From: Porphyromonas cangingivalis
Lineage (GTDB): Bacteria; Bacteroidota; Bacteroidia; Bacteroidales; Paludibacteraceae
Direction: 5' to 3'
Length of the DNA: 41,410 bases
NCBI GenBank assembly: GCA_945902955.1
Contig: CAMDNO010000018.1
Coordinates: forward strand, 1-41,410
Both the position numbers and the translations under genes were made by a program. Each line of letters opens with the position of its first letter. The stretch's first letter is position 1. Below are positions 8,397-18,800 of this stretch, piece by piece. The notes below the pieces were generated by a model. The model saw only the letters and a program-made list of their open reading frames with translations, was not told the DNA's origin and searched no databases.

Positions 8397-10736
8397 ATGC
8401 CAATTTTTAAAAAGTGTCTTGTTATTTCTGTTTTATCAGTTTTCGCAGCTGTTTCAACAGCCCAATCGTACGAAACCGAATTTCAAGCCCGTGCCCAACA
8501 AATTATCAATTACGTAGCCGACGACTACAAAGCCGATGCTTCAGGCTGGTACAATTGCAATCCTTCCGATTATGGCAAGTACAACTGGCAAATTGCCGTA
8601 GCTTGTTTTCATAAATATGGTGTTACAAATGCCAAAGGAAATCAATATCTACCGCATTTTAATAATTCTACTTGCATACAGGCACGATTCCACTTTAATT
8701 TAGCGGGCGAAACCTATCTATTTTCAAATTACTGGGGAGCGCCTTCGGTAAAATCGACTGTAAAAAATTACCTGACAGCTGCGTGGAATAGAAACGATAG
8801 TTATAATCTATTTATGTCCGAAGGAACGGAAAACCACATTGCTATGACGCGTCCTGCCGCTTATTTGTATGCACAAATTGCACGCGACAGTTTTCCTACC
8901 GATTTTCCGGATGCACAACAAAAATTAGATAGCGCAAAACTCTGGATAATGGAATGGGCAAAAACGTTGTACACTGCCGGATTGGGAGAATGGAATTCGA
9001 GCACTTATGCGCCTTACGGCATGATTGGCTGGATTGCTTTGTACGACGGAGCCAAAGACCCCGAAGTGCGAAAAGTGGCGCAGGCTGTACTCGATTATTA
9101 TGCTTGCGAAATGGCTTTGCACTACACTCAGGGCATTGTGGGCGGCTACGAATCGCGTAACGGAACAGGCTACGAAAGCGTGGTAAGCGGTAGTGATTAT
9201 TTTTCGTGGCTTTGGTTTGGAGAGAGCCCGCGTAAAATCTCGTGGGCAGTTGGCACTCAAAATGTAGAAGCTTCGACAGCAGTTTATGCGGCTGTTTCGG
9301 ACTATCGACCACCTTTGGCAGCTGTAAAATTGGCAAAAAAACAATTGACCAAAAATGCGATGTACTACAATAGCAAAGGCGAATACCTAATGAACAATCC
9401 CGGAGCGGTAAAACAGACTTTTTACATTGGCAACACCTATACGTTGGGAGCCGCTTATTTACCTTACGGCGGTTTTACAGGTGGCGATTCCCAATTTCAG
9501 GCCTGGAAATTTGTTGGTAAAGTAACTCCCGACGAAACAAATGCAGCTAAAACAGCCAACGTCATCGTAGGTTATGGTTCAAAAGAGTGGAACAAAGCAC
9601 GTCATCGCATGCCTTGGGACCAATTGGTGCATCACCGCAATGTGCTGGTACAACTCACCAAAGTTCCTGCTAATTACAATGCGATTTATGCTCAAATACA
9701 AACCATTATCAATAATTGGAAAACGAGTTGGGCAACCGATTTCAACCAGCGTTTCCCGAACGATGGCAAGGGAAATCCTGTTAATATGTCGGCGGATGTT
9801 AGTAACGCTAATTTTTCGTACATGGCGGTATGGAAAAAAAATGCTACTGTAAACCGTTTACTTCGCAACAATATTGAGTTTTACGAAATGGACAGTAACT
9901 ACGTGGCTATACGTTCCATTGCTCAAACTGCACCAACTTACGCCAGCGTTACCGACAATTATGCGCTGAAAGATGCTGCCCCGCAAGGTAATTTGTGTGG
10001 ATTGATACTGGAAGTGGGTTCGAAAAAAGAATATGCCTCGTTTGTGGTATTTCAGGATGCGATTATTGATAATTCTTCGCTCAATAAAACCAATATTTCA
10101 GCTGACAACATTGTATACACTTCGGCAAAAGGAGATGTGTTGAACATACAATACAATTCATCGGGCACATTTACGGAACCGCTTTACGACTGGGGATATG
10201 GACCCGTTACGCGTCAGCTTGCTCAAAAATCACCACCCTTTATTCAACCTACATGGCCAACTGGTGAGGGTTTTGGTCGTATTGCATCGTGGTCGGTTAA
10301 TGGCACTTCGGTTGATATGACAAATTCGAAATGGAGTGTGTACGATGGACCAAATTTACAGTTAAAAAATAGCATTTTACGAATAAACGATGGACTGACG
10401 CAAGCATTTGAGATTGATTATACAGGTACTTTGCCCGTATATAAATCTGGTAACTACGCAAGCATTGCCAAAAACAAAGTGAATCAGGATAGCTTTAAAA
10501 TTTATCCAAATCCGGCGACTAACTTGTTAAATATTGAACTTTATTCGACCTACACAGGCAGTTATCTGGTGGAATTATTCGACCTCAGCGGCAAATCGGT
10601 TTTAATGTTGTCCAACCAAAAAACATCGAGCATGGAGTTAGTTCAACTGCCATTATCCAAGAAACTGAAAGGATTGTTTTTGCTAAAAGTAAAAACGGGT
10701 AATAACACCTTTACGAAGAAGATACAAATTTACTAA
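8397..10736 (+). CDS. Secreted protein of unnamed helical family, candidate glycan-cleaving enzyme, T9SS tail
   Basis: A 779-aa protein I do not recognise. Residues 1-22 are a signal peptide (ending VSTAQ). Residues 25 to about 470 are rich in aromatic-studded helices spaced like an alpha/alpha toroid, followed by a mostly beta part (about 480-690), the layout of several lyase and hydrolase families. Conserved blocks shared with the product at 38475-40748: SYETEFQARAQQI (24-36), TENHIAMTRPAAYLYA (144-159), YTAGLGEWNSSTY (192-204), SDYRPP (301-306). The C-terminus (about 700-779) is a T9SS type A sorting domain (KIYPNPATNLLNIEL). It follows the beta-helix gene by 71 bp and ends the + strand gene cluster, 4 bp from the convergent susC stop. 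The enzyme role is inference from fold-like layout and neighbours; Glu, Asn and His in the TENH and EWNS blocks are the first residues to consider as catalytic. Confidence 0.75.
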   Translation: MPIFKKCLVISVLSVFAAVSTAQSYETEFQARAQQIINYVADDYKADASGWYNCNPSDYGKYNWQIAVACFHKYGVTNAKGNQYLPHFNNSTCIQARFHFNLAGETYLFSNYWGAPSVKSTVKNYLTAAWNRNDSYNLFMSEGTENHIAMTRPAAYLYAQIARDSFPTDFPDAQQKLDSAKLWIMEWAKTLYTAGLGEWNSSTYAPYGMIGWIALYDGAKDPEVRKVAQAVLDYYACEMALHYTQGIVGGYESRNGTGYESVVSGSDYFSWLWFGESPRKISWAVGTQNVEASTAVYAAVSDYRPPLAAVKLAKKQLTKNAMYYNSKGEYLMNNPGAVKQTFYIGNTYTLGAAYLPYGGFTGGDSQFQAWKFVGKVTPDETNAAKTANVIVGYGSKEWNKARHRMPWDQLVHHRNVLVQLTKVPANYNAIYAQIQTIINNWKTSWATDFNQRFPNDGKGNPVNMSADVSNANFSYMAVWKKNATVNRLLRNNIEFYEMDSNYVAIRSIAQTAPTYASVTDNYALKDAAPQGNLCGLILEVGSKKEYASFVVFQDAIIDNSSLNKTNISADNIVYTSAKGDVLNIQYNSSGTFTEPLYDWGYGPVTRQLAQKSPPFIQPTWPTGEGFGRIASWSVNGTSVDMTNSKWSVYDGPNLQLKNSILRINDGLTQAFEIDYTGTLPVYKSGNYASIAKNKVNQDSFKIYPNPATNLLNIELYSTYTGSYLVELFDLSGKSVLMLSNQKTSSMELVQLPLSKKLKGLFLLKVKTGNNTFTKKIQIY

Positions 10737-10740
10737 AAGC

Positions 10741-13700
10741 CTAAAAAACAACACTTACACCGAAATTCAGCGTTGCAATTCCTGAATTAAGGCCCACATT
10801 TCCGGGCGAAAGATTGGCATCGGCTCCTGCTGCACCTCCCGAAACTTCGGGGTCGCCGTCTTTAAATTTCGAAAAGGTGAGCAGATTTTGTGCCTGAAGT
10901 TGTAAGTTGACCGATTTAGCATAAATCTTTGCCGCCATATTTTTAGGCAAGCTGTAGTTTATCAACACATTGCGCAGCCTCAGATATGATCCATCAACCA
11001 GATAACGAGTACTTTCGCGTCCTGACATGATAGAGTTGTACAGTAATGGAATCTGACTTTGTTTATTTTCCGGCGTCCAATATCCTTCTATTGATTTAAG
11101 TTTGTTTTGAATGTCGTAGGTCGAAACGTAACTGTTTTGGCGCATGCCTGAATGATACAACCAATTGCCGGTTTGAAACGAAAACAGGAACGAGAGTGTC
11201 CAGTTTTTGTAGGTAAACAAGTTATTAATACCACCGTGCATCGTCGGATATGGTGTTTTGTCGGTTATCAACACCCGCTGATTTCGATATTCAGCCGCCG
11301 TTAGCAGTTCGGCATCCAATGTATTTCCTGTTTTTGTTTTGTTTGGTTCGGTTCCCGCAACTTCGTAAATCAATTCATGCCCTGTTTCGGGGTCAACACC
11401 CGCCCACAAGGGTAAATAATAAAGTGCCAAAGGATAGCCCGAATAAACGCGGTTCACACCTTTTTCAATAAATGGCTGTTGAGCTGATAGTTGTAGAACT
11501 TTACTGCTAAAATGTGAAATATTAAATTCCGTTTTCCATTTCAGAGTCGATTGTAAATTATCCGTTGTGATATTAAAATCGAAACCTTTGATGTTCATAA
11601 TTCCCGAATTTACAGTTACATCTGTACTAAAATAGCCCTGAAAAGTTCCGATATTGTAATTGATAAGTAAGTCGTTACTCCTTTTGTAATAAAAATCAAG
11701 GGTGGCTGAAATCCGGTTCTTTAATATCGAGATATTAGCTCCTGTGTTTAGCTGAATTTGTTTTTCCCATTGCACATCGGGGTTTGCAATGCGGTCGAAT
11801 ACAAAGCCCGGACTTCCGGCATATTCAGCCCAATTTAACACCCTCGATTCAGCAGGGAAATTACCTACTTCGGCATTGCCTACATAACCATAACCTGCGC
11901 GTAATTTGAGGTAGTCGATAGTCTCTATGCTCTTTACAAATTCTTCGGAACTTGCCAACCAGCTGACACCCAAACCGGGGAAAAATCCCCAACGATTATG
12001 TGGTGTAAACCGCGATGTAGCATCTGCACGTGCATTTAATTCCACAAACCATTTGTCGTCGAAAGCATATTGCGAACGGTTAAAAAACGACAGAAAACGA
12101 TAACCATCCATACCTGCCGACTGTAGCGTATATACTTTTTCGGTATTGGCATTTGTCAACTCAAAATAATCTGTCGGAAAGCCTTCGTATCGGGCTACAT
12201 TAAAATCGCTGTTGAATGATTGAATGTTGTTTCCGAGCATCACCTTTAGCTTATGCCTGCGCGACAAATCGGCTGTATAATTCAGTACATTGTTTCCGTT
12301 AATGCCGTAATTTAATGTGCGGGCATATAGTATTATACCACTTTTTGTGGGGTCGATGGCTTCGTCTTCGCGGTAAAAATCCTTCGACTGAAAGTTACGG
12401 TATCTACGCGTTCCGGGCGTAAAGCTCCAATCGGAACGGAATGTGAAATTATTTAAAAAACGTACTTCACCATAAACAGTCAAAATGCCATTCAAATCAA
12501 TATTGTCGTCCCAAGTTTCATTCATTCTGTAAATTGGATTTGCCCCTTTTTTGTCATTAATATTTCGGGCATCGAACAAACTTCCCGAACCATCTGGAGC
12601 ATGAACCGGTAAAAGTGAGGAACGGTTAAGTAGCAAGTTGACAGATGTATAGGTTGAATTATTCCACAAATTTATTACAAAATTGGATGATACCCCGGCT
12701 TTAATAAACTTTGTGATATTGTAGTCGTTTTTCAACAACAAAGTGATTCGTTCGGTGGATTTGTCTTTTATAAAGTCATTGTTCGTTCGGTAAGATAGGC
12801 TAATCAGGTGCTTGTTTTGGCTCTGCTCGCCTTGTAATGCAATTCTAAATTCACTGTATAGCATTGGCTGATTTACTTCATTTAACCAATCAGTACCTTT
12901 AGGCTGTTGTAGCAGATACGAATTTAACCAGCCTCGGTTATAGCCTTTGAAGTTTGTATAATCCGAAGAAAATGGAAAATACTTGGTAGGACTTGAATCA
13001 GAAAACTGTTTTCTCTCTGGATATCGGTTGTAATATGCGTTGTCGATAACCTTAAGCAATTCAGAGCCCGTAAAGAACTCAGGCTTGTTAATTAAATAGT
13101 TTAAGCCAGTTTTTAAATTAACTGTCAGTTTTGAAGGCATATCAAAGTCACCCGATTTGGTTGTTACTAAAATAACCCCATTCGAAGCCCTTGAGCCGTA
13201 AATAGCACCCGAAGCAGCATCTTTCAAAAATTCGACTGACTCAATATCATCCGGATTTAAGTCTTTAAGTGTCAGACTTTGTGGCACGCCATCCACCACA
13301 ACCAAGGGTTCTGCAATGGAATTAATCGACGATACGCCTCTCACCCGAAAGCGATCATTAGTGGCATATACGCCAGATACATTTCCCTGTATAGCTGTGC
13401 CTAAATCCCCGCCTATTGCATTTTTCAAAATGCGTTCAGGAAGGGAAGCTATAGAACCAGTAATTTCTTTTGTCTTTAATTTACCATAACCAACAACCAT
13501 TAAATCATTGAGCAGAAAGGTATTACTCCGCATAACAACACTCAAAGCAGTACTTTTAATTTCGGTGATTTTTTGTGTACGGTAGCCTAAAAGTACCAAC
13601 GAGAGTATGGAATCCCGTTCTGTTTTTAAAAAGCGGAAATTACCATTCTCGTCGGAAATTGCCTTTAATGCGTTTGCTTGATTAATTAAACATACTCCCT

Positions 13701-14115
13701 GAAGCGGCATTTTAAGATCGTCAACCACTTTTCCGTTTATCCAAAAAACCTGTTCGGAAGAGGATGGTATTTCATTTTTTGCCAAAGAAAGAAAAATAAA
13801 ATAATCAACCAGTTTAAACTCAATTTTCAGCGAAGGGAGTAACTGATTTAATGTTGCGGTTAACGTTCCGTTTTGAATGTTAAGTGTAACCTGTTGTTTA
13901 TCGCTTATTTCGGTTGTATTATACACAAAAACCACATCCCATTTTTTTTCAACCACATTCAGTATTTCTTTAAGTGGAGTATTTGTAAAACTCAACGTAA
14001 AGGTTTTTCCGTTCGTTTGAGAATAAACCATTTGCACTAAAAAAAGCAAAGTAGAGATAAACCAAACTTTATAGTTTGATGAATTGTTGTTTTTTATATT
14101 TCTCTTTGTCAACAT
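10741..14115 (-). CDS. susC: SusC-like TonB-dependent outer-membrane transporter with STN domain
   Basis: Imports oligosaccharides across the outer membrane using TonB energy, capped by the SusD lipoprotein. The 1124-aa product has a signal peptide (about 1-33, ending VQMVYSQ), an STN domain (about 38-110, FTNTPLKEILNVVEK), a carboxypeptidase-regulatory-like Ig domain (about 123-200, INGKVVDDLKMPLQGV), a plug with the SusC signatures VVVDGVPQSL, DIESVEFLKDA and AIYGSRASNGVILVTTKSG (about 270-330), and a 22-strand barrel ending in the aromatic VSVVF. STN domains usually pass a signal to an anti-sigma/ECF-sigma pair, but none is encoded in this window. It starts 9 bp after the susD stop and so is the second gene of a susD-susC operon, the reverse of the normal order. 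Intact; substrate unknown. Confidence 0.95.
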   Translation of the reverse strand: MLTKRNIKNNNSSNYKVWFISTLLFLVQMVYSQTNGKTFTLSFTNTPLKEILNVVEKKWDVVFVYNTTEISDKQQVTLNIQNGTLTATLNQLLPSLKIEFKLVDYFIFLSLAKNEIPSSSEQVFWINGKVVDDLKMPLQGVCLINQANALKAISDENGNFRFLKTERDSILSLVLLGYRTQKITEIKSTALSVVMRSNTFLLNDLMVVGYGKLKTKEITGSIASLPERILKNAIGGDLGTAIQGNVSGVYATNDRFRVRGVSSINSIAEPLVVVDGVPQSLTLKDLNPDDIESVEFLKDAASGAIYGSRASNGVILVTTKSGDFDMPSKLTVNLKTGLNYLINKPEFFTGSELLKVIDNAYYNRYPERKQFSDSSPTKYFPFSSDYTNFKGYNRGWLNSYLLQQPKGTDWLNEVNQPMLYSEFRIALQGEQSQNKHLISLSYRTNNDFIKDKSTERITLLLKNDYNITKFIKAGVSSNFVINLWNNSTYTSVNLLLNRSSLLPVHAPDGSGSLFDARNINDKKGANPIYRMNETWDDNIDLNGILTVYGEVRFLNNFTFRSDWSFTPGTRRYRNFQSKDFYREDEAIDPTKSGIILYARTLNYGINGNNVLNYTADLSRRHKLKVMLGNNIQSFNSDFNVARYEGFPTDYFELTNANTEKVYTLQSAGMDGYRFLSFFNRSQYAFDDKWFVELNARADATSRFTPHNRWGFFPGLGVSWLASSEEFVKSIETIDYLKLRAGYGYVGNAEVGNFPAESRVLNWAEYAGSPGFVFDRIANPDVQWEKQIQLNTGANISILKNRISATLDFYYKRSNDLLINYNIGTFQGYFSTDVTVNSGIMNIKGFDFNITTDNLQSTLKWKTEFNISHFSSKVLQLSAQQPFIEKGVNRVYSGYPLALYYLPLWAGVDPETGHELIYEVAGTEPNKTKTGNTLDAELLTAAEYRNQRVLITDKTPYPTMHGGINNLFTYKNWTLSFLFSFQTGNWLYHSGMRQNSYVSTYDIQNKLKSIEGYWTPENKQSQIPLLYNSIMSGRESTRYLVDGSYLRLRNVLINYSLPKNMAAKIYAKSVNLQLQAQNLLTFSKFKDGDPEVSGGAAGADANLSPGNVGLNSGIATLNFGVSVVF

Positions 14116-14124
14116 TACTCCCTG

Positions 14125-15735
14125 TTATCTTTCTAAAGCTGTATTATAAAGGTATTCGTTTTCGGGAATCAAACAATACAAACGATTGTTATTCCAATGA
14201 ATCAAACTCTCGGCTGTATTAATTTTTCTATTACCCATCGGTATAAATCCTGATTTGTAAGGTTCCGGAAGATATTCAGCTACTGGACTATCGCTCAACG
14301 ATGCTAATCGAAGATTATCCCAACGGCGAACGTTTTCGAAACAGAGCTCGCGACTACGTTCATCAATAATCGTTTTCATTAAACTGTTTTTACTAATACC
14401 GTTGCCAATTTCGTCCAAACCTGCTCTAGCCCGAATAAGATTTAACTCTGACACAGCATCCTGTAATTTATTTATATGTACGTAAATTTCGGCACGCATC
14501 AAATGAAATTCGGCAGCACGCAGCCAAATAATATTAGATGTAGGATATGCATATTTAAGTGTGGTCCACTGTCCTGCTGGTGCTTCCTTACCCTGATTGC
14601 GGGTAACATACATCATTTGCCTGAAACGAACATCCATGGAAGTATCTCCCTGCAACATTCTTATTACAAGCGAACTGTCAATTACCAATCGAAATTTTGA
14701 TTGTGTAACATCACCATTTTGTAAGTTTTTAAAAGCCGTCCACTGAAACCCATTCCAACGCGATGAGATAGTAGGCAAAAATGCACTATTACCATGAAAA
14801 CCCATGATAATCTCCGAATTATTGCCTGCCTGAAAGTTGGTTTTGTCAACAATTTGAAAAAGACGTGCATAACTTGTCCCCGACTGCAAAGGAAACAAAG
14901 TGGACGACCCTTTCGTATTTCCCAGCAATTTATTTACATAAATAAGTGCCGAATCGAAATCGTTTTTTTGAAAATAGACTTTTGCCAGCATGGCAGTTGC
15001 CACATTGCGCTTACAGCGAAATTGGTAAGCTGTAGGATGAATGGATTTATCAAACTTTTCGGGTATTAATATTTCAGCCTGTTTCAAATCATCTATAACA
15101 AAGCGATACACCTGCGCTACCGTTTTACGTGGTTCAGGCATGTCTTCAAAGCTAAGTATTGGTTTCTTACGATACAAGGTAGAGGGTGAATTGAGTGTCG
15201 AAACATGGAATTGCCTGCCTATGTAAAAATTATTGTAAAATTCGCAGGTGGCACGCATCAAAAAAGCCTCACCGAGCAATCTGTCGGCATTCAGTGAATC
15301 ATTTTTTGTTTTTAGTGTAGGTAGTTCTTTCTCTATTGACTGAATCACTACATTGCAATTGTTGTTGACAAACGACGTCCATTGCATAAGTATACCTGCC
15401 TGATAATCATCATAATTGCAATTATAGTTGAAAAAATAATTCAGGGTGTTTTTTCCCGAAAAATCAGGAATAACTGTGGTGTTGAGGGTATTTGTAATTT
15501 CATCAGAACCAAGCATTTGGGACAAAGCAAGTGTGCCAAAATATAAATTGGAACTAAACGCTCCGTAAGCTCCATTGACACACACATCCAAATCGCTCAG
15601 ATTGTAAAGCAGCGATTCAATACTCTGATTGTTTTCATTACGTATCGACGACAAAAAATCGCTGCAAGCACTTAGTAAAAAGAGCATTGCACCGATAATT
15701 GTATATCGTATAAACCCATAAAAGTTATAACTCAT
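14125..15735 (-). CDS. susD: SusD/RagB-like outer-membrane glycan-binding lipoprotein
   Basis: Surface lipoprotein that binds glycan and forms the lid of the SusC transporter. The 536-aa product has a lipoprotein signal peptide with lipobox LLSAC (Cys 24) followed by SDFLS. Family features: the N-terminal segment on loss of which TPR helices follow (LLGEAFLMRATCEFYNNFYIG), and the C-terminal RagB/SusD region (IIWLRAAEFHLMRAEIYVHIN, then ELNLIRARAGL and ERSRELCFENVRRWDNLR). It is first in the transcription unit, with a perfect Bacteroidota promoter only 35 bp upstream, and susC follows after 9 bp. Length is normal for the family. The glycan bound cannot be deduced; SusD sequences diverge with substrate. 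Confidence 0.95.
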   Translation of the reverse strand: MSYNFYGFIRYTIIGAMLFLLSACSDFLSSIRNENNQSIESLLYNLSDLDVCVNGAYGAFSSNLYFGTLALSQMLGSDEITNTLNTTVIPDFSGKNTLNYFFNYNCNYDDYQAGILMQWTSFVNNNCNVVIQSIEKELPTLKTKNDSLNADRLLGEAFLMRATCEFYNNFYIGRQFHVSTLNSPSTLYRKKPILSFEDMPEPRKTVAQVYRFVIDDLKQAEILIPEKFDKSIHPTAYQFRCKRNVATAMLAKVYFQKNDFDSALIYVNKLLGNTKGSSTLFPLQSGTSYARLFQIVDKTNFQAGNNSEIIMGFHGNSAFLPTISSRWNGFQWTAFKNLQNGDVTQSKFRLVIDSSLVIRMLQGDTSMDVRFRQMMYVTRNQGKEAPAGQWTTLKYAYPTSNIIWLRAAEFHLMRAEIYVHINKLQDAVSELNLIRARAGLDEIGNGISKNSLMKTIIDERSRELCFENVRRWDNLRLASLSDSPVAEYLPEPYKSGFIPMGNRKINTAESLIHWNNNRLYCLIPENEYLYNTALER

Positions 15736-15769
15736 AAATGCAGTATCAGATTCCGGAATTATTGCACTG

Positions 15770-15800
15770 CAAACTTACTGAAAATAGTGTAAATAACAAA
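15770..15800 (-). promoter_or_regulatory. Bacteroidota housekeeping promoter for susD-susC
   Basis: Read on the minus strand, TTTG (15797-15800), exactly 19 nt, then TAAGTTTG (15770-15777): a perfect match to the Bacteroidota primary-sigma consensus TTTG-N19-TANNTTTG. Transcription would begin near 15763, giving a leader of roughly 25-30 nt before the susD ATG. The promoter sits entirely between the upstream surface-protein stop (15812) and susD, so the pair can be expressed independently of that gene. Confidence 0.8.
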
Positions 15801-15811
15801 AAACAATTTTA

Positions 15812-18800
15812 TTACTGCACTACTAATTTCTGATTGAGCCTATTACCAGCCGAAACAATATAAATACCTTTTGGCAAAAAGTTGATATTTATGATTTCAG
15901 TTCCTTTCACCATTCCGTTCCAAACTATTTTACCGGTTACACTACAAATCCTTACTTCGGTTGGTAAGTTTGAACCTGAAGAGATACGAACCTGACCGAT
16001 AGCAGGATTAGGATAAATCTTTAAGTTGATATCTGAGTGAATTGTATTAATAGTTGTAATCGAAAAATGAGTTGAGAGAGTAGCATTCATTCCGGGCATC
16101 GATAAAGTAGTGGCTACAGCCGTTGAGTCGGTAATGTAATTTTGTCCGTTACTCCAGCGGGTAAACGAACCAACATCGCCATAATCGGCTGCATTGAGCG
16201 CAATTTTTGTTCCTTCGGCAAACATACCTTTCGATACGCCATTCACTTTCAGCTCGTACTGAGCAGGTGTGGTTCCACCTATCACGGCGTAAAAACCAGC
16301 TACCTCGTCGGCAGCACCATAAAACGTATTTTGCACCGGATTTTCCAGATATAAAAATGAGTTTAATGGTTGACCTGAAGTGAACGCCACATCGCCTCCA
16401 TACACAATGGTTTTATCGTGGTTGGCAAATTTACGTACTGCTATATCGCGACCACCGTTCTTTTGCACCACTCGATCCACCAATTCGCGGGTTTGTAGTG
16501 TGGGGTTCATAATATAAATCAAAGCACCTCCGGAATAGGAAATTTCGGGTAAAATTTCGCGAGAAAGGGGTGTTCCGTAAAACGATTTTCCTGTAATATA
16601 GACACGTCCATCTATGTCGGCAGCCACATTACCATGCTCTGGATCAATGGTGTTGCCCGTTCCGTCAGATTTACGAGCCGTAAAACTCTGTCCTTCAATC
16701 CATGCACCAGTGGCAATGTTCATGCGCGCAACATAAGTATGAAACTCGGTGCCTACGTTGGATAAGTTGTGAAAATGATCGCCACCCACAAAACGCACTT
16801 TGGTTTGTATATCGTACGGACTGTAACGCAGCGGATGATTTCCACCCGACACTTCCGCCATAAAATACATCAAACCATCGTCGCCCATGCTAACACGGGC
16901 AATGCGTGTATCGGCCATATTATTATCCGAAGCATTTATCCAGTTTGGTGAGCTAGAATCGCTACTCCAATTGTAACCATTAAATTTAAGCGTTCCAGCA
17001 AACGAATAGATTTTAAAGCCCGGTATATCCACAGGAAAAGTTGTTGTTCCTTCCCAAGTATAAACGTTTTTCCAACCTACTTCTACAGCCGATTGCGAAG
17101 CTTCATCGATACACACATCATTGGTATATTGCGAAGCACCGCCGAAAGAAGTAATTACATCACCAGCCGGATTCATAACATTAACTGTTACATTGCCCCA
17201 TTTTTTTCCATCGAAATCAACTCCAGGAAGCGTCAACACTATCATGTAACCTGTTTTGCCGGCATCAACACGATAAACTGTTTTGGCAAAAGTTTTGGCA
17301 AGTATCAATTTGTCGGCCAATCGGTTTACTTTTACCAAGCCACTGGTACCGGCAGCCACATAAATATTATCGTTGTTGTCGATAGCCAAATCCACTGCAT
17401 AAGCACCTATTTTGGTAACCGAAAGCACGGTTTTTCCATCGGCCGAAATACGCACGAGAGCACCACGCGAGTTGATAGTAGCTCCATTGAGCAAATGCAG
17501 CACTGCACCTTCGGGAATCACCGTTCCCCAGTCGCAAGCCAATACAATAACCCCATCCGACAGCACTTTGGTACCCCATACTTTGCCCGAACCTGCTTCG
17601 CCACCAAGATACGACGATGCTACAAAATCGTACACTTTACGGTCGGCATAATTTACCAATACCGATATTACTTTTTCTTGAAACTTTCCACCATTGTCGG
17701 TAGCTTTGGCATTGAGAGTGAAAACACCCGAAAACGTAGGTGTCCAACTTACGGTATAAGGAGCAGTAGTAGCTTCGCCAATTTTTTCATTTTCAATAAA
17801 ATACTCCACTTTGGTAATTGTTCCATCCATATCATAAGCAAATGTGGTTAAATCGGTGGGCGTATTAATAGCCACTTCGGCTGAGTTGGCAGGAGTTAGT
17901 ATGCTTACAATCGGTTCGGCATTGGGAAATCCACCCGGACCGGAAACCAAAATATCATCCACCCAAAGATACTTCCAGGTCTGAGTTGCTAAAGGTCTGA
18001 ACCGAAAGAGAAAAGTATAATATCCGGCAGTAGGACATACCAATGACAATGTTTGTTGAGAATAACTTATACCCACTTCGGCACTTAAATTACTCCAAAT
18101 AGTATCCGCACCCGAAATTAATCCGGCTTCTAACTTATAACCAGATGTTACCGTACTTGCTTTTGCCGAAAATGCCACTGAAAAAGTACCAACCGAAAAA
18201 TACAAAGGTGTGCTGTAGCGAATAAAATTCTTATCCACCGACGATTTTCGACGCATAGCTTTTGTACTATTTACACCTTCACCATCATATACTTTCCACT
18301 CATTCCCTCCGGCAATATTGGAAAATATCCAATTTGAAGCATTGTCTTCAAAACTTTCGGTAATTAAATATCCTGTAGAAGTAGCATTGGAAGTAATGTT
18401 AACTGAACCCGAAGTCGTTGATAAACCTGTATTGTCAGTTGACACGGCAAAAACTGTGAATGAACCCGGATTAGGATTGCTCCAATCGTAGGTGTAAGGT
18501 GCTGTTTGCACGGTGGATACTTTCGATCCGTTTACATAAAATGAAACTTCACTTACCGACCCATCTGTATCGGACGCAGTGGCTGAAAGTGTTACGATGC
18601 TACCTTGATTGATAGATACATTGCTTGCCGGAGCTGTAAGTGTACAAGTTGGAGGCAAATTCACTCCGGTAACGGTAATAGTTGCTGTTACAGTTGAATC
18701 TCCTGCATTATCGTAGGCTTTGGCGTAAAGTGTGCTGGCACCAATGGGTAAATTCGGAATAGTAAAATTGTAAGGCGGTGTAGTTAAGCTGCCTAACAAT

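Noticed and set aside
8896-9344. Two open frames of 139 and 146 codons on the minus strand opposite the unnamed-family gene
   Set aside because: They overlap each other and a long gene with signal peptide, paralogue and sorting domain; arginine- and proline-rich or low-complexity shadows.
17093-17851. 252-codon open frame on the + strand opposite the 1214-aa surface protein
   Set aside because: It is antisense to a well-supported gene with clear domains, has no recognisable motif and a composition typical of a complementary-strand shadow.
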